64,000 nucleotides of DNA from assembly GCA_020746105.1 (NCBI GenBank), contig CM036622.1, forward strand, positions 42,881,477 to 42,945,476, given 5' to 3'. Shown piece after piece: positions 23,637 through 36,170 of the stretch. How positions within the stretch are numbered: position 1 is the stretch's first letter; each line of letters starts with the position of its first letter. A program made the position numbers and the translations under genes. The notes below the pieces were generated by a model. The model was not told the DNA's origin and searched no databases. It saw only the letters and a program-made list of their open reading frames with translations. The stretch comes from Trogon surrucura (Eukaryota > Chordata > Aves > Trogoniformes > Trogonidae).

Positions 23637-25729
23637 ATAGAATCATAGAATCATTTGGGTTGGAAGGGACCTCAAAGATCATCTAGTTCCAGCCCCTCTG
23701 CCATGGCAGGGACATCTCCCATTAGTTCAGGTTTCTCAGGGCTCCATCCAGCCTGGCCTTGGACACTTCCAGGGATGCAGCATCCACAACCTCCCTGGGC
23801 AACCTGTTCCAGTGCCTCACCACCCTCAGGGTAAAGAACTTCTTTCTTATATCTAGTCTAAACCTACGCTCTTCCAGCTTCCAGCCATTACCCCTTGTCC
23901 TGTCACTTCCGGCCTTTGTAAAAAGTCCCTCCCCAGCCTTCTTGTAGGCCTCCTTCAGATACTGGAAGGCTGCTATAAGGTCTCCCCAGGGCCTTCTCTT
24001 TCCCAGGCTGAACAAGCCTAACTCTCTCAGCCTGTCCTCACAGGAGAGGTGTTCCAGCCCTCTGACTATCTTGGTATCCCTCCTCTGGACTCATTCCAAC
24101 AGCTCAATGTCTTTCTTGTGTTGGGGGTTCCAGAACTGGACACAGTATTCCAGGTGGGGTTTCACAAGGGCAGAGCAGACGGGCAGAATCACCTCCCTCT
24201 GTCTGCTGGTCACACATCTCTTGATCCAGCCCAGGATACGGTTGGCTTTCTGGGCTGCAAACACACACTGTTGGCTCATGTTGATCTGTCATCCACCAAC
24301 ACACCCAAATCCCTCCCCCCAGGATTGCTCTCAATCCTCTCATTCCCCAGCCTGTATCTGTGCTTGGGATTGCCTCGACCCAGGTGCAGGACCTTACACT
24401 TGGCCTTGTTACCTGTGCCCACCTCTCAAGCCTGTCAGGGTCCCTCTGGATGGCATCCCTTCCCTCAAATATGTCAGCCGCTCCACACAACTTTGTGTCA
24501 TTGGCAAACTTGCTGAGTGGGCACTCGATGCCACTGTCCCTGTCACCAACAAAGATGTTAAATAGTACCGGTCCCAGTACTGATCCCTGAGGGACACATC
24601 TTGTCACTGGTCTCCACTTGGACATTGAGCCATTGACTGCAACTCTTTGAGTATGATCCTCCAACCAGTTCCCTATCCACCAAGTAATCCATCCATCAAA
24701 TCCATGACTTTCCAACTTGGAGACCAGGATGTCGTGCAGGACTGTTTTGAAGGCCTTCCACAAGTCCAGGTAGATTGTATCATTTGCTCTTCCCTTGCCA
24801 ATTGATTCTGTTACTCCATCATAAAACAACACCAGATTTGTCAGGCAGGATTTTCCCTTGGTGAAGCCATGTTGTTTGCCACCAATCACCTCCACATTTT
24901 CCATGTGCTGTAGCAGAGCCTTCAGAAGGATCTGCTCCGTAATCTTGCCAGGAACATAGGTGAGACTGACGGACCTGTAGTTGCCTGGGCCTTCCTTTTT
25001 TCCCTTTTTGAAAATGGGAGTGATGTTTCCCCTTTTCCAATCAGTGGGCACTTTACCAGACTGCCATGACCTCTCAAGTGTGATGGGAAGCAGCCTAGCA
25101 ACTTCATCTGCCGGTTCCCTCAGGGCCCCTGGATGCATCTCATCAGATCCCATGGACTTGTACACTTTCAAGTTCTTTAAATGGTCTCAAACCTGATCTT
25201 CACTTACAGTGGGCGAATTTTCCCCTACCTTTGGCTTCTACAGCTTGAACAGTGCGGCTAGAGCCCTTGCCAGGGGAGACTGAGGCAAGGAAGCCATTGA
25301 GAACCTCAGCCTTCTCCATATCCTTCATGACTAGTTCTCCTGTTTCCTTCTGGAGAGGGCCCACATCTTCCCTAGCCTACCTTTTATCACTGACATGCCT
25401 ACAAAAGTTTTTCTTGTTACCCTTGATGTCCCTGGCTAGATTTAATTCTATCTGGGCTTTTGCTTTCCTAACCTGATCCCTGGCTGCTCAAACAACTTCT
25501 TGTATTCTTCCCAGTCTGCCTCTCCTTTCTTCCACTTCCTGTAAATTTCTCTTTTTATCTTTGGGTGTGCCCAAGAGTTTCTTGTTTATCCACACAGGCC
25601 TCCTGATATTCTTGCTTGCCTTCCTCTTTTTTGGAATATATTGCTCCTGGGCATGGAGGAGGTGATCCTTTAATATGGACCAGCTTTCTTGGGCCCCTCT
25701 CCCCTCCAGGGCTTCATCCCATGGTATTC
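23637..25729 (-). mobile_element. CR1 LINE, 3' portion (RT end), split by an ERVK-like insertion
   Basis: Minus-strand CR1. The 3' end at 23637 carries catagaatcatagaatcat. Reading leftward from 25171, the frame shows reverse transcriptase segments ([32 protein letters not shown]). The catalytic box reads FAND in place of FADD, and the frame breaks after about 220 residues, so this is an old inactive copy. It continues at 28308 beyond the ERVK-like element, as the duplicated hexamer gtattc at 25724-25729 and 28302-28307 shows. Confidence 0.92.
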
Positions 25730-28301
25730 TGTAGAGGAATTTCTTGTGGAGCAGAGGTGCGGTATAACTTTAAAAGTGTGGACAACCCAGCTTGGGCCTA
25801 AACAGGGGCTCTGTCCTTGAAGCTGCCTTGGAACACGGGGAGGAGGAGGTTTTATCTGTTTTGTGAAGAGCCTTGCCGGGGGGAGAAAGGGGAGGTGAGA
25901 GCTGCTTGCATAGTGGAATGGCACTGCCCAATGGAGCGCTGGCGCGTGTGAACCTGTAACTGACCAGCTCTGTTAAGGGGCAGGCGCAGGGACACTGCTG
26001 AACTGTATATATTGAGCTGTCCGGAGCAATAAAGGGAGGACGATCTGTAGCCATATTGGTGTGATGATCGTTAACTTGGCCGGCTCTCCGAAGGGACCCT
26101 CTTCATCTGGCGCCCGAACAGGGACCCTCTATGGACGCTTAAATGCGGATTGCTTAAATGCGGGAAGACTCCGAAGCATCGGACGTGAGCCGATTTGGGA
26201 GCCGGAGAGCTGGAGGCAGGAGAGTTCCGAGTGTGACCAAAAGGGCACCGGAGACCAGAGCTTGAGCAGCTGATCAAGCCCCTGCCAAGGTAAGACCGCG
26301 ATGGAAACGGACGCGGCAACTCGCCTCCTTAGTATACTCTCTAAGAGAGGAGAAAAAGTAAAGGAGCGAGACGTATTAGCCCCATGGGCTCAGAAACGGG
26401 AGAAAATGAACGACCCACAATTAATCTTTAGTTCCACGGAATGGCGTGAAGTAGGAGACTTTTTGTGGGACTGTACTCTAGAGGGAGGAAAAGAAGGAAA
26501 GGAAGCAAAAGAACTAGGAACAGTTTGGAAAACCATAATACGCACTCTAGAAATCATGCAAGCAGAAAAGAAAGTTGCTGCGGCAGCGATCGAAGCGTTG
26601 GGGGGAGGGCAGGAAAGGAAAAAGGCAAAGGAAGAAACTCCCTGCTCGTCCCGACTGGGTGGAATTAAAAAAAAAAAAAGAAAAAGAAAAAGGAGAAACT
26701 GCACTGCGTTGCAGAATTAAGACTTTCGTCCTTGAGCTGAGCTCTTTTCTAAACAACTGCATAACTCTTGCTTGCTAATTATGAAAAGAGACCCTGACCA
26801 GCCAGGTACAGCTCATGTTGAGAGCTTGACCGTGAGAATGAAGATAAGACGCTTCTTGTACACCAGATGTGCATGGGAGTGAACGGGAGAGTATGATCAA
26901 AACAGACCTGGGAAATTCTGCTCTCCCTGTGTGATAACAGCGTGATCGAAGTAATACTTGAGCTAATAAGAAAAAAAAAAAAAAAAAGAAAAAAAAAAGA
27001 GGAAAAAAAAAAAAAAGAGAGAGGGGGAAGAAGGAAGATCAGGATGAACCCCTGAAAGAGATCCTGCACAAACTCGCTGAATTATCAACTGGACAGCGAG
27101 AAATAGAAGAAATCCTTAAACCAGTTCAGCTCCCCCACTACCATCAGCTCCCTCACTCAAGCCTGATTTTCAAGCTTGAACCATAAAGGATCCTTTGCAA
27201 CAGTGATGGAGCGGTGTCATCAGAGACGTTATAATAGAGGGAGATTGGGAAGCAGCCAGTTCGATTGAGTGTCCTGTTATTATTAATAACGGACAAGGGA
27301 CTTGAGAACCGCATGATCCTGCATGATGTGGCTGTGCAGCATCCTGTCACTTCAACAGCGCAGCAGCAACACGACCGTGCACTGGGCCTGCCTGTTGAAT
27401 CCCTTTGTTTCGCCCAGTGACATGATGGGACCCTGAGGTACCGATTACCAACGACGACATGGATTGGACTGGCAGAAGATGCTTACGGCTGATGGCAGAG
27501 CAATTATGGGGAAATGTAACTGTTTTCAATGTTACCTGTTGTGCTGATATGTATTCTCTTTGTGTAACTAACAATGAAGCTTATATTGGTTGTGTAGGAC
27601 TGTCTAATTAAAGCCATATAACAGGTGTTAAGGTTTATGGTATTAACCAGCAAAGTGATCTTTCTTTAGCTAGAAGCAAGGCGGAGAAACTAGCTGCCTT
27701 TTGCTTTGTTAGAAGTGTGTGATTAAAGATCAAAGTATGATTTAGGGTGACGGGTGTGAGAACTTTGACAGGATGAATTAAGAGTTTAGTTAAGGCATTT
27801 TTGGTTATTGCAGTTTTAATTGTTATAGGCTTAGTTATGTTCAGTTGTTTGATGAGTGTAATCAAGAAAATGATAAGCAAGCTACTGGACGGAGCCTGGG
27901 TTGTCCAAAAAGAAAAAGGGGGATATGTAGAGGAATTTCTTGTGGAGCAGAGGTGCGGTATAACTTTAAAAGTGTGGACAACCCAGCTTGGGCCTAAACA
28001 GGGGCTCTGTCCTTGAAGCTGCCTTGGAACACAGGGAGGAGGAGGTTTTATCTGTTTTGTGAAGAGCCTTGCCGGGGGGAGAAAGGGGAGGTGAGAGCTG
28101 CTTGCATAGTGGAATGGCACTGCCCAATGGAGCGCTGGCGCGTGTGAACCTGTAACTGACCAGCTCTGTTAAGGGGCAGGCGCAGGGACACTGCTTAACT
28201 GTATATATTGAGCTGTCCGGAGCAATAAAGGGAGGACGATCTGTAGCCATATTGGTGTGATGATTGTTAACTTGGCCGGCTCTCCGAGGGGACCCTCTTC
28301 A
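25730..28301 (+). mobile_element. Short non-autonomous ERVK-like element with two LTRs (fossil)
   Basis: A 2.57-kb LTR element in plus orientation inside a CR1. LTRs are 25730-26105 and 27926-28301 (376 bp each). They differ at about 4 sites, so the insertion is young. A 6-bp target duplication (gtattc) flanks it. A primer binding site TGGCGCCCGAACAGGGAC, complementary to tRNA-Lys, lies at 26108-26125. A purine tract ends at 27923, before the 3' LTR. The interior keeps a leader, the start of a gag-like matrix region from 26301, A-rich tracts, and an envelope transmembrane-tail remnant before the 3' LTR. No protease, polymerase or surface region is present, so it is broken as a virus and would depend on proteins from a relative. 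Confidence 0.9.
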
Positions 28302-28307
28302 GTATTC

Positions 28308-30297
28308 CACTAAGCAAATCTCTGAAGAGGTCAGGGACTGCTCTCTTGAAGTCCAGGGTGGTGAGCTTGCTGCGCACTGTCCTTGTTGCCCTGAGGATCT
28401 TGAATTCTAACATTTCATGGTGGCTGCAGCCAAGGCTTCCCTTAAGCTTTGCATCAGCCACCAGCCCCTCCTTGTTGGTGAGAACAAGGTTCAGCATGGC
28501 ATCCCTTCTTGTCAGTTCCTCTACCGCTTGGAGAAGGAAATTGTCATCAACGCATTCCAGGAATCTCCTGGATTGCTGGTGTCCTGCTGTGTCATTCTTC
28601 CAACAGATATTCGGGTAATTGAAGTTCCTCATGAGCACCAGAGCTTGTGAACACAAAGCTACCCCTATCTGTCTGTAGAGGGCCTCATCTGTTCGGTCAT
28701 CGTGGTGAGGTGGCCTGTAGCAGACCCCTAGTATGATATCACCTTTCCTGCTTTTCCTCTAACCCTGATCCATAAGATCTCAGTCAGCCCTTCATCCATC
28801 CTCAGGCCAAGCTCCATGGATTCCAGCTGGTCACTGACATAGAGGGCAACACCCCCTCCTCTTCAGCCCTGCCTATCTTTCCTAAAGAACCTATACCCAT
28901 CTATCCCTACACCCCAGTCATAGGAGCCATCCCACCACAGCTCAGTGGTGCCTAAAACATCACAACCTTGTAGACATGCACACGTTTCTAACTCCTCTTG
29001 TTTGTTCCCCATGCTCCGTGCATTTGCACAGAGGCATTTAAGTGGGCGCCTCTTAAAACCAACTTACTGGCTGGAATGCTTACTGGCTGGAATCCATTAT
29101 CTCACACTTCATGTGCTTTCTTGCTGGCCTTCGATCCGTGCCTGGAGCCGGGGCATCTATTTTCAGCACTGGCCTCAAAGCCAGACAGATTGAGGATCCA
29201 CTCCCCCAACAAATCTAGTTTAAAGCCCTCCTTACTAGATCAGCTAGTCTTTGTCCAAATATGTTCTCCACTTTCTCTGAAAGATGTACCCCATCAGCCC
29301 CCAGGAGACCAGGTTTCTCAAAGTGAGACCCGTGGTCCAAGTTATGAAAACCCTGGCTGTGGCACCACTCCTGTAGCCATTCATTGATTTTCTTGATTCC
29401 ATTGGCTCTTTCAAGACTCCAGCCTTTGACTGAGAGGAAAATAATAGCTGGGCCCTCGAGTCCTTCACTGCCTCTCCTAGGGCCCTGTAGTCCCTCTTGG
29501 TAGTTTTTAGGTTGCTTCTGGCTGCATCACTTGTGGCCACGTGAAACCGTAGCAACAGATAGTTGTCTGTGGGATGTACCACGTTTGGTAGTCTCTCAGT
29601 AACATCTTTAATCCTAGCCCCTGGTAAGCAGCAAACCTCTCTAGACAGTGGGTCAGGTCAGCAAATGGGTGCCTCAGTACCCCTCAAAAGAGAGTCTCTC
29701 ACTACTATTACCTGCTGCTTTTTCTTGGATGAACATGTTATTTTGGGGGCTGACCTGTTCTGAGGTGTCTATTTTAGCCTTTTTTCGCTCTTCATTCTGC
29801 AGAGCCATGAAGCAGTTCTGCAAGGGCACCTCAGGCTTTGAGAAGGGTTTCTTCCTTCTCCTAGATCTTACCTGCACAAGTTTCCATTCTGCAGCATTGT
29901 TGGCTTCCTCCTTTTTCAGTTATGCCAGTGGCTCTTTGGCCAGAGGCTGTGGTTCCACTGCTGCATTTCCCTGGATCCAGCTATCTATCTTCTTTTCTGC
30001 CTCCCTGATGTCACGCAGCCTTGTGACTGTCTCCTGCAGCACTACCACCTGCTTCAGGAGCTCTTCCACCTGAGCACACCTTTTGTGGATGGATTTGCTC
30101 CCCATCCCTTCCCCAGGAGGAAGGTCTAGGCACTTCCCACAGGCTGAGGTCTGGACTGCAGCCTCAACCTTGAGGAGCTCCGTCTGGGTGGAAGCATCGG
30201 TCACCACTGGGGCCGGTGGTGCAGACCCTCCAGCCAGAGCTGTGGCCTGGGCTTTGTGATGAATATTTGACACTGATGAGGCCACACCAAGAATCCT
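28308..30297 (-). mobile_element. CR1 LINE, 5' portion (ORF1 and endonuclease)
   Basis: The 5' half of the CR1 at 23637-25729. Minus-strand frames show the endonuclease C-terminal part (RNFNYPNICWKNDTAGHQQS, LVLTNKEGL) at about 28650-28310. Further upstream lies an ORF1 esterase-like segment (LLLRFHVATSD, AQLLFSS) near 29580-29440. An ORF1 N-terminal segment with a coiled coil (VEELLKQVVVLQETVTRLRD) lies at 30285-29920. Frames are broken many times. With both halves the element is about 4.1 kb, close to full length for CR1. Confidence 0.88.
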
Positions 30298-30302
30298 GTA
30301 TT

Positions 30303-30766
30303 AAGTTTTGAGCTGTTCAATACAAGAACTACTTTGAGGTGCTGAAATGTGTCCAAAGAAGGGTAATGAAGCTGCTGAAGGGTCTGGAGAACAGGTCTTA
30401 TGAGGAACAGCTGGGGGAAACACGTTTTTTTTACAGCTACCTGAAAGGAGGTTGTAGTGAGGTGGATGTTGATCTATTCTCCCAAGGAACAAGTAATAGG
30501 ACAAGAGCAAATGGCCTGAAATTGAAATTGCTTCAGGGGAGGTTTAGATTGGATATTAGGAAATATTTCTTCACAAAAGTATTGTCAAACGTTGGAACAG
30601 GCTGCCCAGGAAAGTGACTTAGTCACCATCTCTGGAGTTATTTAGATAATGTGTAGATGTGACTCTTAGGGACATGATTTAATGGTGAACTTGGCAGTGC
30701 TGGGTTAATAGTTGGCCTTTATGAGCGTAAAGGTCTTTCCTGACCTAAACAATTCTCTAATTCTGT
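30303..30766 (+). mobile_element. CR1 3' fragment
   Basis: Plus-strand CR1 RT C-terminus (aatgtgtccaaagaagggta, ggtctggagaacaggtct, cttatgaggaacagctgggg) and the weak end block. It abuts the 5' end of the minus-strand CR1. Confidence 0.8.
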
Positions 30767-31416
30767 TATGGTCATGGGCAATTGTAAGTTTATGACATTT
30801 TGCACCTTAAAACTAGCTGTATCGACACTGAATATTAGAATATTTGGAAAGTTATATCCCATAGAAATTATAAAACAATACATGCTATAACTTTCTTTTA
30901 CCTTCAAAAAGAAACTTTGTACCTATGGCAAACCCACGTCTTCAAGGCAGCATAATGTCGTTTCTTTGTATTTTATGAAGGCAGCAGAGAGTGTCCGTGT
31001 CTTCAGTCCAGCCTCTGTCACGCTCGTAACTATGTGTTAGTCCAGAAAAAGCCCCGCCACCAACTGGGAGAGAAAGTCACCAGTGAATTTTCAACACTAT
31101 GGGAAGTCTTATCTTTTATGTAGTATATACTATATAGAAAAACATTGGTATCAGCTGAGGTCTGGGCTGTAAGAGGATTACAAGCAATGCCAAAAGCTGA
31201 ACTTGCAGATCTGCTGCATCTTTTACCTGAGACCCCCTGACCCCCCACTTCAGGGTGACTGCTAAGATACACGTACAAAAGGGGCTATCTTCCCTTTGAC
31301 AGTTTGTCTCAATGCTCCATGCAGCCTTTTGTTTACCATTTTTTTTTGACCAGAAGTTCCTACGCTCTGTGGCAGACCTCTGCGCTGGTCTGGTGCATTG
31401 TATGTGTAGGTGTCTA
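30767..31416. other. Intergenic, no gene; short match to 39420-39495
   Basis: Unique-looking DNA apart from about 65 bp near 30767-30832 that resembles 39425-39495 (tgggcaattgtaagtttatg against tgggaaattgcaagtttatg). No coding feature. Confidence 0.45.
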
Positions 31417-31570
31417 TGTTCTGGGTCTGGTTGGGATGGAGTTAATTTTCTTCATTACACGTCATTTAGTGCCATGTTTTAGATTTGTGACCAACAGTCA
31501 TTTATTGCTGAGCAGTGCTTGCACAGAACCAAGCCTTTCTGTTTCTAACTTTAAACCTCACATTGATCTG
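31417..31570 (+). mobile_element. ERVL-type LTR, 5' fragment (fossil)
   Basis: Contains ggttgggatggagttaattt, then the agtgccatgttttagatttg and gctgagcagtgcttgcacag blocks typical of avian ERVL LTR starts. Only the first 150 bp or so remain. The segmental duplication copy begins just after it. Confidence 0.65.
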
Positions 31571-32211
31571 TGACAGTCCACGGCCCTGAGATTACATGAC
31601 TGCAGAGGACGTGGGAAATACAGCGCTTCAAGCCTCTGTATCCCAAGCGAGCAGTCTAATTGTAAAGGTGTGGGCTGTCGGCTGGGAGAGGTCTGCCTTC
31701 TCTGCCCTCACTCACCAGTGGGCAAGAAAGAGCAGTTTTTCAGAAAAATGCTCGCAAAGGAATGCTGGGGGTGGCCTGGTGATGAGGGCAGCCGGATGGG
31801 AGGTGAATTCCTGGTTTCCTCCAGGGAGGCTTATCTGTATAGACTATATAGTTCCAAAGAAAACCGATAAATTATTCTGGCACCAGGACCCGGAACTAAC
31901 AGATGTTGCTCCGTGTTGAAGGTCTGCTCCTCCTCGCTTTGGGAGCGCGCAGTGACTCCATGAAATTCCCATCTGCTGGGCGCTGGCAGGATGAGTGGCT
32001 GCTGCTCCTCTGCTTCATGAGGAGACGGGTATTTGCTGTGGATATGGCAACCTTAGACATTATGTGGGAGGGTAGAGCATCAACACAGAGGCAGCTGTGT
32101 TGTACAAAAAGCTGTAACTGTCTGACCTGATGTCTCTGAGCTGTCAATATGTGTTAGGTATGTTCTGTGGCCATCTCAGTGTGAGGTTCTTCTAGAGTTG
32201 CAACATTCATT

Positions 32212-32443
32212 CTGGGGAGATCTTATAGTAGCCTTCAGTACCTGAAGGGGGCCTACAGGAAAGCTGGGGAGGGACTGTTCACAGGGACGAATAACAATAG
32301 GATGAGATTTAAATTATGTGTTAGGAAGACATTCTTTACCGATGTAGTTAAATATGTCTCTGCTTACTGAAGGGGGGTTGGACTAGATGACACTTAAAGG
32401 CCCCTTCCAACACAAGGCATTCTATGATTCCATGATTCTATTT
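32212..32443 (+). mobile_element. CR1 3' fragment (duplicate of 20819-21048)
   Basis: Same CR1 3' end as in copy 1, with only a few differences, ending attctatgattccatgattc. Confidence 0.85.
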
Positions 32444-32703
32444 GAGTTTTCTTTTTAATTTTTAGGAAGAAAGAGGTTGACTAAGTACTTCAGCAGTATG
32501 GGTGACATACTGCTTCTATTATATATTACAGCGATGCTCAGAATTTCAGTTTATTGGTATAGGATACCAGAAGGGCAAGATGAACTGCCAGATTTTATTA
32601 CTTCAGCTTAGGGAATATTGCTTTTCAAGCTGACATAAAGAAAAATTCCTGTCTGCACGGTGACTTCAGGCTTGGGAGGTTTTCCATGAGGCTTGCTCTA
32701 AAC

Positions 32704-34010
32704 TCTAGAAGGGTCCCTTCGGAGAGCCGGCCAAGTCAACGACCATCACACCAATATGGCTACAGATCGTCCTCCCTTTATTGCTCTGGACAGCTCAATA
32801 TATACAGTTCAGCAGTGTCCCCGCGCCTGCCCCTTAACAGAGCTGGTCAGTCACAGGTTTACACACGCCAGCGTTTTATTGGATAGTGCCATTCCACTAT
32901 GCAGGCAGCTCTCGCCCCCCCTTCTCCCCCCGGGGCCAGCACCTCCAGCCAAGCATCTAGCAAAGCTCTCACAAAACAGATAAAACCTCCTCCTCCCTGT
33001 GTTCCAAGGCAGCTTCAAGGACAGAGCCTCTGTTTAGGCCTAAGCTGGGTTGTCCACGCTTTTAAAGTTATACCGCACCTCTGCTCCACAAGAAATTCCT
33101 CTACATATCCCCCTTTTTCTTTTTGGACAACCCAGGCTTCGTCCGCTAACTTGCTTGTAATTTTCTTGATTATACTTATCAAACAACTAAACATAACTAA
33201 GCCTATAACAATTAAAACTGCAATAACCAAAAATGCCTTAACTAAACTCTTAATTCATCCTGTCAAAGTTCTCACACCCATCACCCTAAATCATACTTTG
33301 ATCCTTAATCACACACTTCTAACAAAACAAAAGGCAGCTGGTTTCCCTGCCTTGCTTCTAGCTAAAGAAAGATCACTCTGCTGGTTAATACATAAACCTT
33401 AACACCTACTATGTGGCTTTGATTACACAACCAATATAAGCTTCATTGTTAGTCACACAAAGAGGATACATATTAATACAACAGGTAACATTGAGAACAG
33501 TCACATTTCCCCATAATTGCTCTGCCATCAGCTGTAAGCATCTTCTGCCAGTCCAACCCATGTCGTCGTTGGTAATCGGTACTTCAGGGTCCCATCACGT
33601 CACTGGGCAAAACAAAGGGATTCAACAGGCAGGCCCAGTGCACGGTCGTGTTGCTGCTGCGCTGTTGAAGTGACAGGATGCTGCACAGCCACATCATGCA
33701 GGATCATGCGGTTCTCAAGTCCCTTGTCTGTTATTAATAATAACAGGACACTCAATCGAACTGGCTGCTTCCCAATCTCCCTCTATTATAACGTCTCTGA
33801 TGACACCGCTCCATCGCTGTTGCAAAGGATCCTTTATGGTTCAAGCTTGAAAATCAGGCTTGAGTGAGGGAGCTGATGGTAATGGGGGAGCTGAACTAGT
33901 TTAAAGGTTTCTTCTATTTCTTGCTGTCTAGTTGATAATTCAGCGAGTTTGTTCAGCATCTCTTTCAGGGGTTCATTCTGATCTTCCTTCTTTTCTCCCC
34001 CTCCCTTTTT

Positions 34011-34042
<32 letters not shown>

Positions 34043-35320
34043 TTTTTTTTTCTTATTAGCTCAAGTATTACTTCAGTCACTCTGTTATCACACAGGGAGA
34101 GCAGACTTTCCCCGGTCTGTTTTGATCATACTCTCCCGTTCACTCCCATGCACATCTGGTGTACAAGAAGCGTCTTATCTTCATTCTCACGGACAAGCTC
34201 TCAACATGAGCTGTACCTGGCTGGTCAGGGTCTCTTTTCATAATTAGCAAGCAAGAGTTATGCAGTTGTTTAGAAAAGAGCTCAGCTCAAGGACGAAAGT
34301 CTTAATTCTGCAACGCAGTGCAGTTTCTCCTTTTTTTTTTTTTTTTTTTTTTTTCTTTCTTCCATCCAGTCGGGACGAGCAGGGAGTTTCTTCCTTTGCC
34401 TTTTTCCTTTCCTGCCCTCCCTCCAACGCTTCGGTCGCTGCCGCAGCAACTTTCTTTTCTGCTTGCATGATTTCTAGAGTGCGTATTACGGTTTTCCAAA
34501 CCGTTCCTAGTTCTTTCACTTCCTTTCCTTCTTTTCCTCCCTCTAGAGTACAGTCCCACAAAAAGTCTCCTACTTCACGCCATTCCGTGGAACTAAAGAT
34601 TAATGGTGGGTCGTTCATTTTCTCCTGTTTCCGAGCCCATGGGGCTAATACGTCTCGCTCCTTTACTTTTCCTCCTCTCTTAGAGAGTATACTAAGGAGG
34701 CGAGTTGCCGCGTCCGTTTCCATCGCAGTCTTACCTTGGCAGGGGCTTGATCAGTTGCTCAAGCTCTGGTCTCCGGTGCCCTTTTGGTCACACTCGGAAC
34801 TCTCCTGCCTCCAGCTCTCCGGCTCCCAAATCGGCTCACGTCCGATGCTTCGGAGTCTTCCCGCATTTAAGCAATCCGCATTTAAGCGTCCATAGAGGGT
34901 CCCTGTTCGGGCGCCAGATCTAGAAGGGTCCCTTCGGAGAGCCGGCCAAGTCAACGACCATCACACCAATATGGCTACAGATCGTCCTCCCTTTATTGCT
35001 CCGGACAGCTCAATATATACAGTTCAGCAGTGTCCCTGCGCCTGCCCCTTAACAGAGCTGGTCAGTCACAGGTTTACACACGCCAGCGTTTTATTGGATA
35101 GTGCCATTCCACTATGCAGGCAGCTCTCGCCCCCCCTTCTCCCCCCGGGGCCAGCACCTCCAGCCAAGCATCTAGCAAAGCTCTCACAAAACAGATAAAA
35201 CCTCCTCCTCCCTGTGTTCCAAGGCAGCTTCAAGGACAGAGCCTCTGTTTAGGCCTAAGCTGGGTTGTCCACGCTTTTAAAGTTATACCGCACCTCTGCT
35301 CCACAAGAAATTCCTCTACA
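32704..35320 (-). mobile_element. Second short non-autonomous ERVK-like element (fossil)
   Basis: A 2.62-kb element in minus orientation with the same internal plan as 25730-28301. LTRs are 34919-35320 (5') and 32704-33105 (3'), each 402 bp, with about 2 differences between them, so it is very young. The 6-bp target duplication ctaaac is at 32698-32703 and 35321-35326. The tRNA-Lys primer binding site is at 34899-34916. The interior again holds a leader, a gag-like matrix start, A-rich tracts and an envelope transmembrane-tail remnant, with no polymerase. LTRs are about 26 bp longer than those of the first copy, and the interiors differ in A-tract length, so they are separate insertions of one deleted subfamily. 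Confidence 0.9.
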
Positions 35321-35555
35321 CTAAACTATACCTTTAAACCCTTGAGTGCTATGAGTACCATGTAACGTGAGGCTACTGAAGAATCTCACTGACTTTTGCA
35401 CTTGTACTTTCTTATAAAAGATCCATAAAATTCCACTTTCCTTAGTGCCAATTTTACAAGTTCCTTCGATGAGAGCTGTAGAAACTTTGCCTCTTTAATT
35501 AGTGTCTTATTAATAAGGAGTTTGTTATTTTTGTAGGCTGCTTTTTTATTACATG

Positions 35556-36170
35556 TGTTGCGAGTTAGGGCTGGGCCGGCCACTAAACATGGACAGACAC
35601 TCTCTATCCCTCTTTCCAGCCCCCAAAGGGTAAGGAAAAGGGAAATGAGGCAGAGAGACTTACAGGTTAGAGAAGAAAAACTAGAACAGCTTTAATGAAA
35701 CACTAATGGAAATAATAATGTAATGATAAAAAAGAAAGAACTATATACAACTATATATAAGCCCAATATCGAACCTGTCTCCTGTGTCGTGTCCCCCGTC
35801 CCGCAGTAGCAGTCCCCACTGATGCTGCAGAGCAGGCTACACTGGGGAAGCCCCAGGCTCAGCAGCAGCTGTCCTGTCTATTACCCCACGGAGGTGCAAC
35901 CTTTTACTTCCTTGTGACCCCTCTTACTACCTGGCGCCCCCTGCGTGGCACACAAGAGCCAGCAGTGGCCTTGGTCACTCTGGGAATAAGTATAAGCAAG
36001 AGCCTTTCTGCATCCCAGTGCCAGGCAGTGACTGTAAACATCAGGTGTTACCACTGCCAGTAGCACACACTGTCTGCAAAAACTTCAGAATGTGCAGCCT
36101 TTAAGAAGAATCTGAGCTGGAAAGTAAAAATCACTAAACAAAATTGAGGTTTTTAGCTAAAACCAGGACG
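35556..36170 (-). mobile_element. Solo LTR, ERVL-like family B (fossil)
   Basis: 615 bp flanked by the 5-bp duplication acatg (35551-35555, 36171-36175). Copy 1 of the segmental duplication lacks it, so it is either an insertion after the duplication or a loss from copy 1. Same family as 22824-23499 and 45715-46485. Confidence 0.8.

Noticed and set aside
26301-26720. The gag-like frame as a host gene
   Set aside because: It lies between two LTRs directly after a primer binding site and recurs in the second element, so it belongs to the fossil element.
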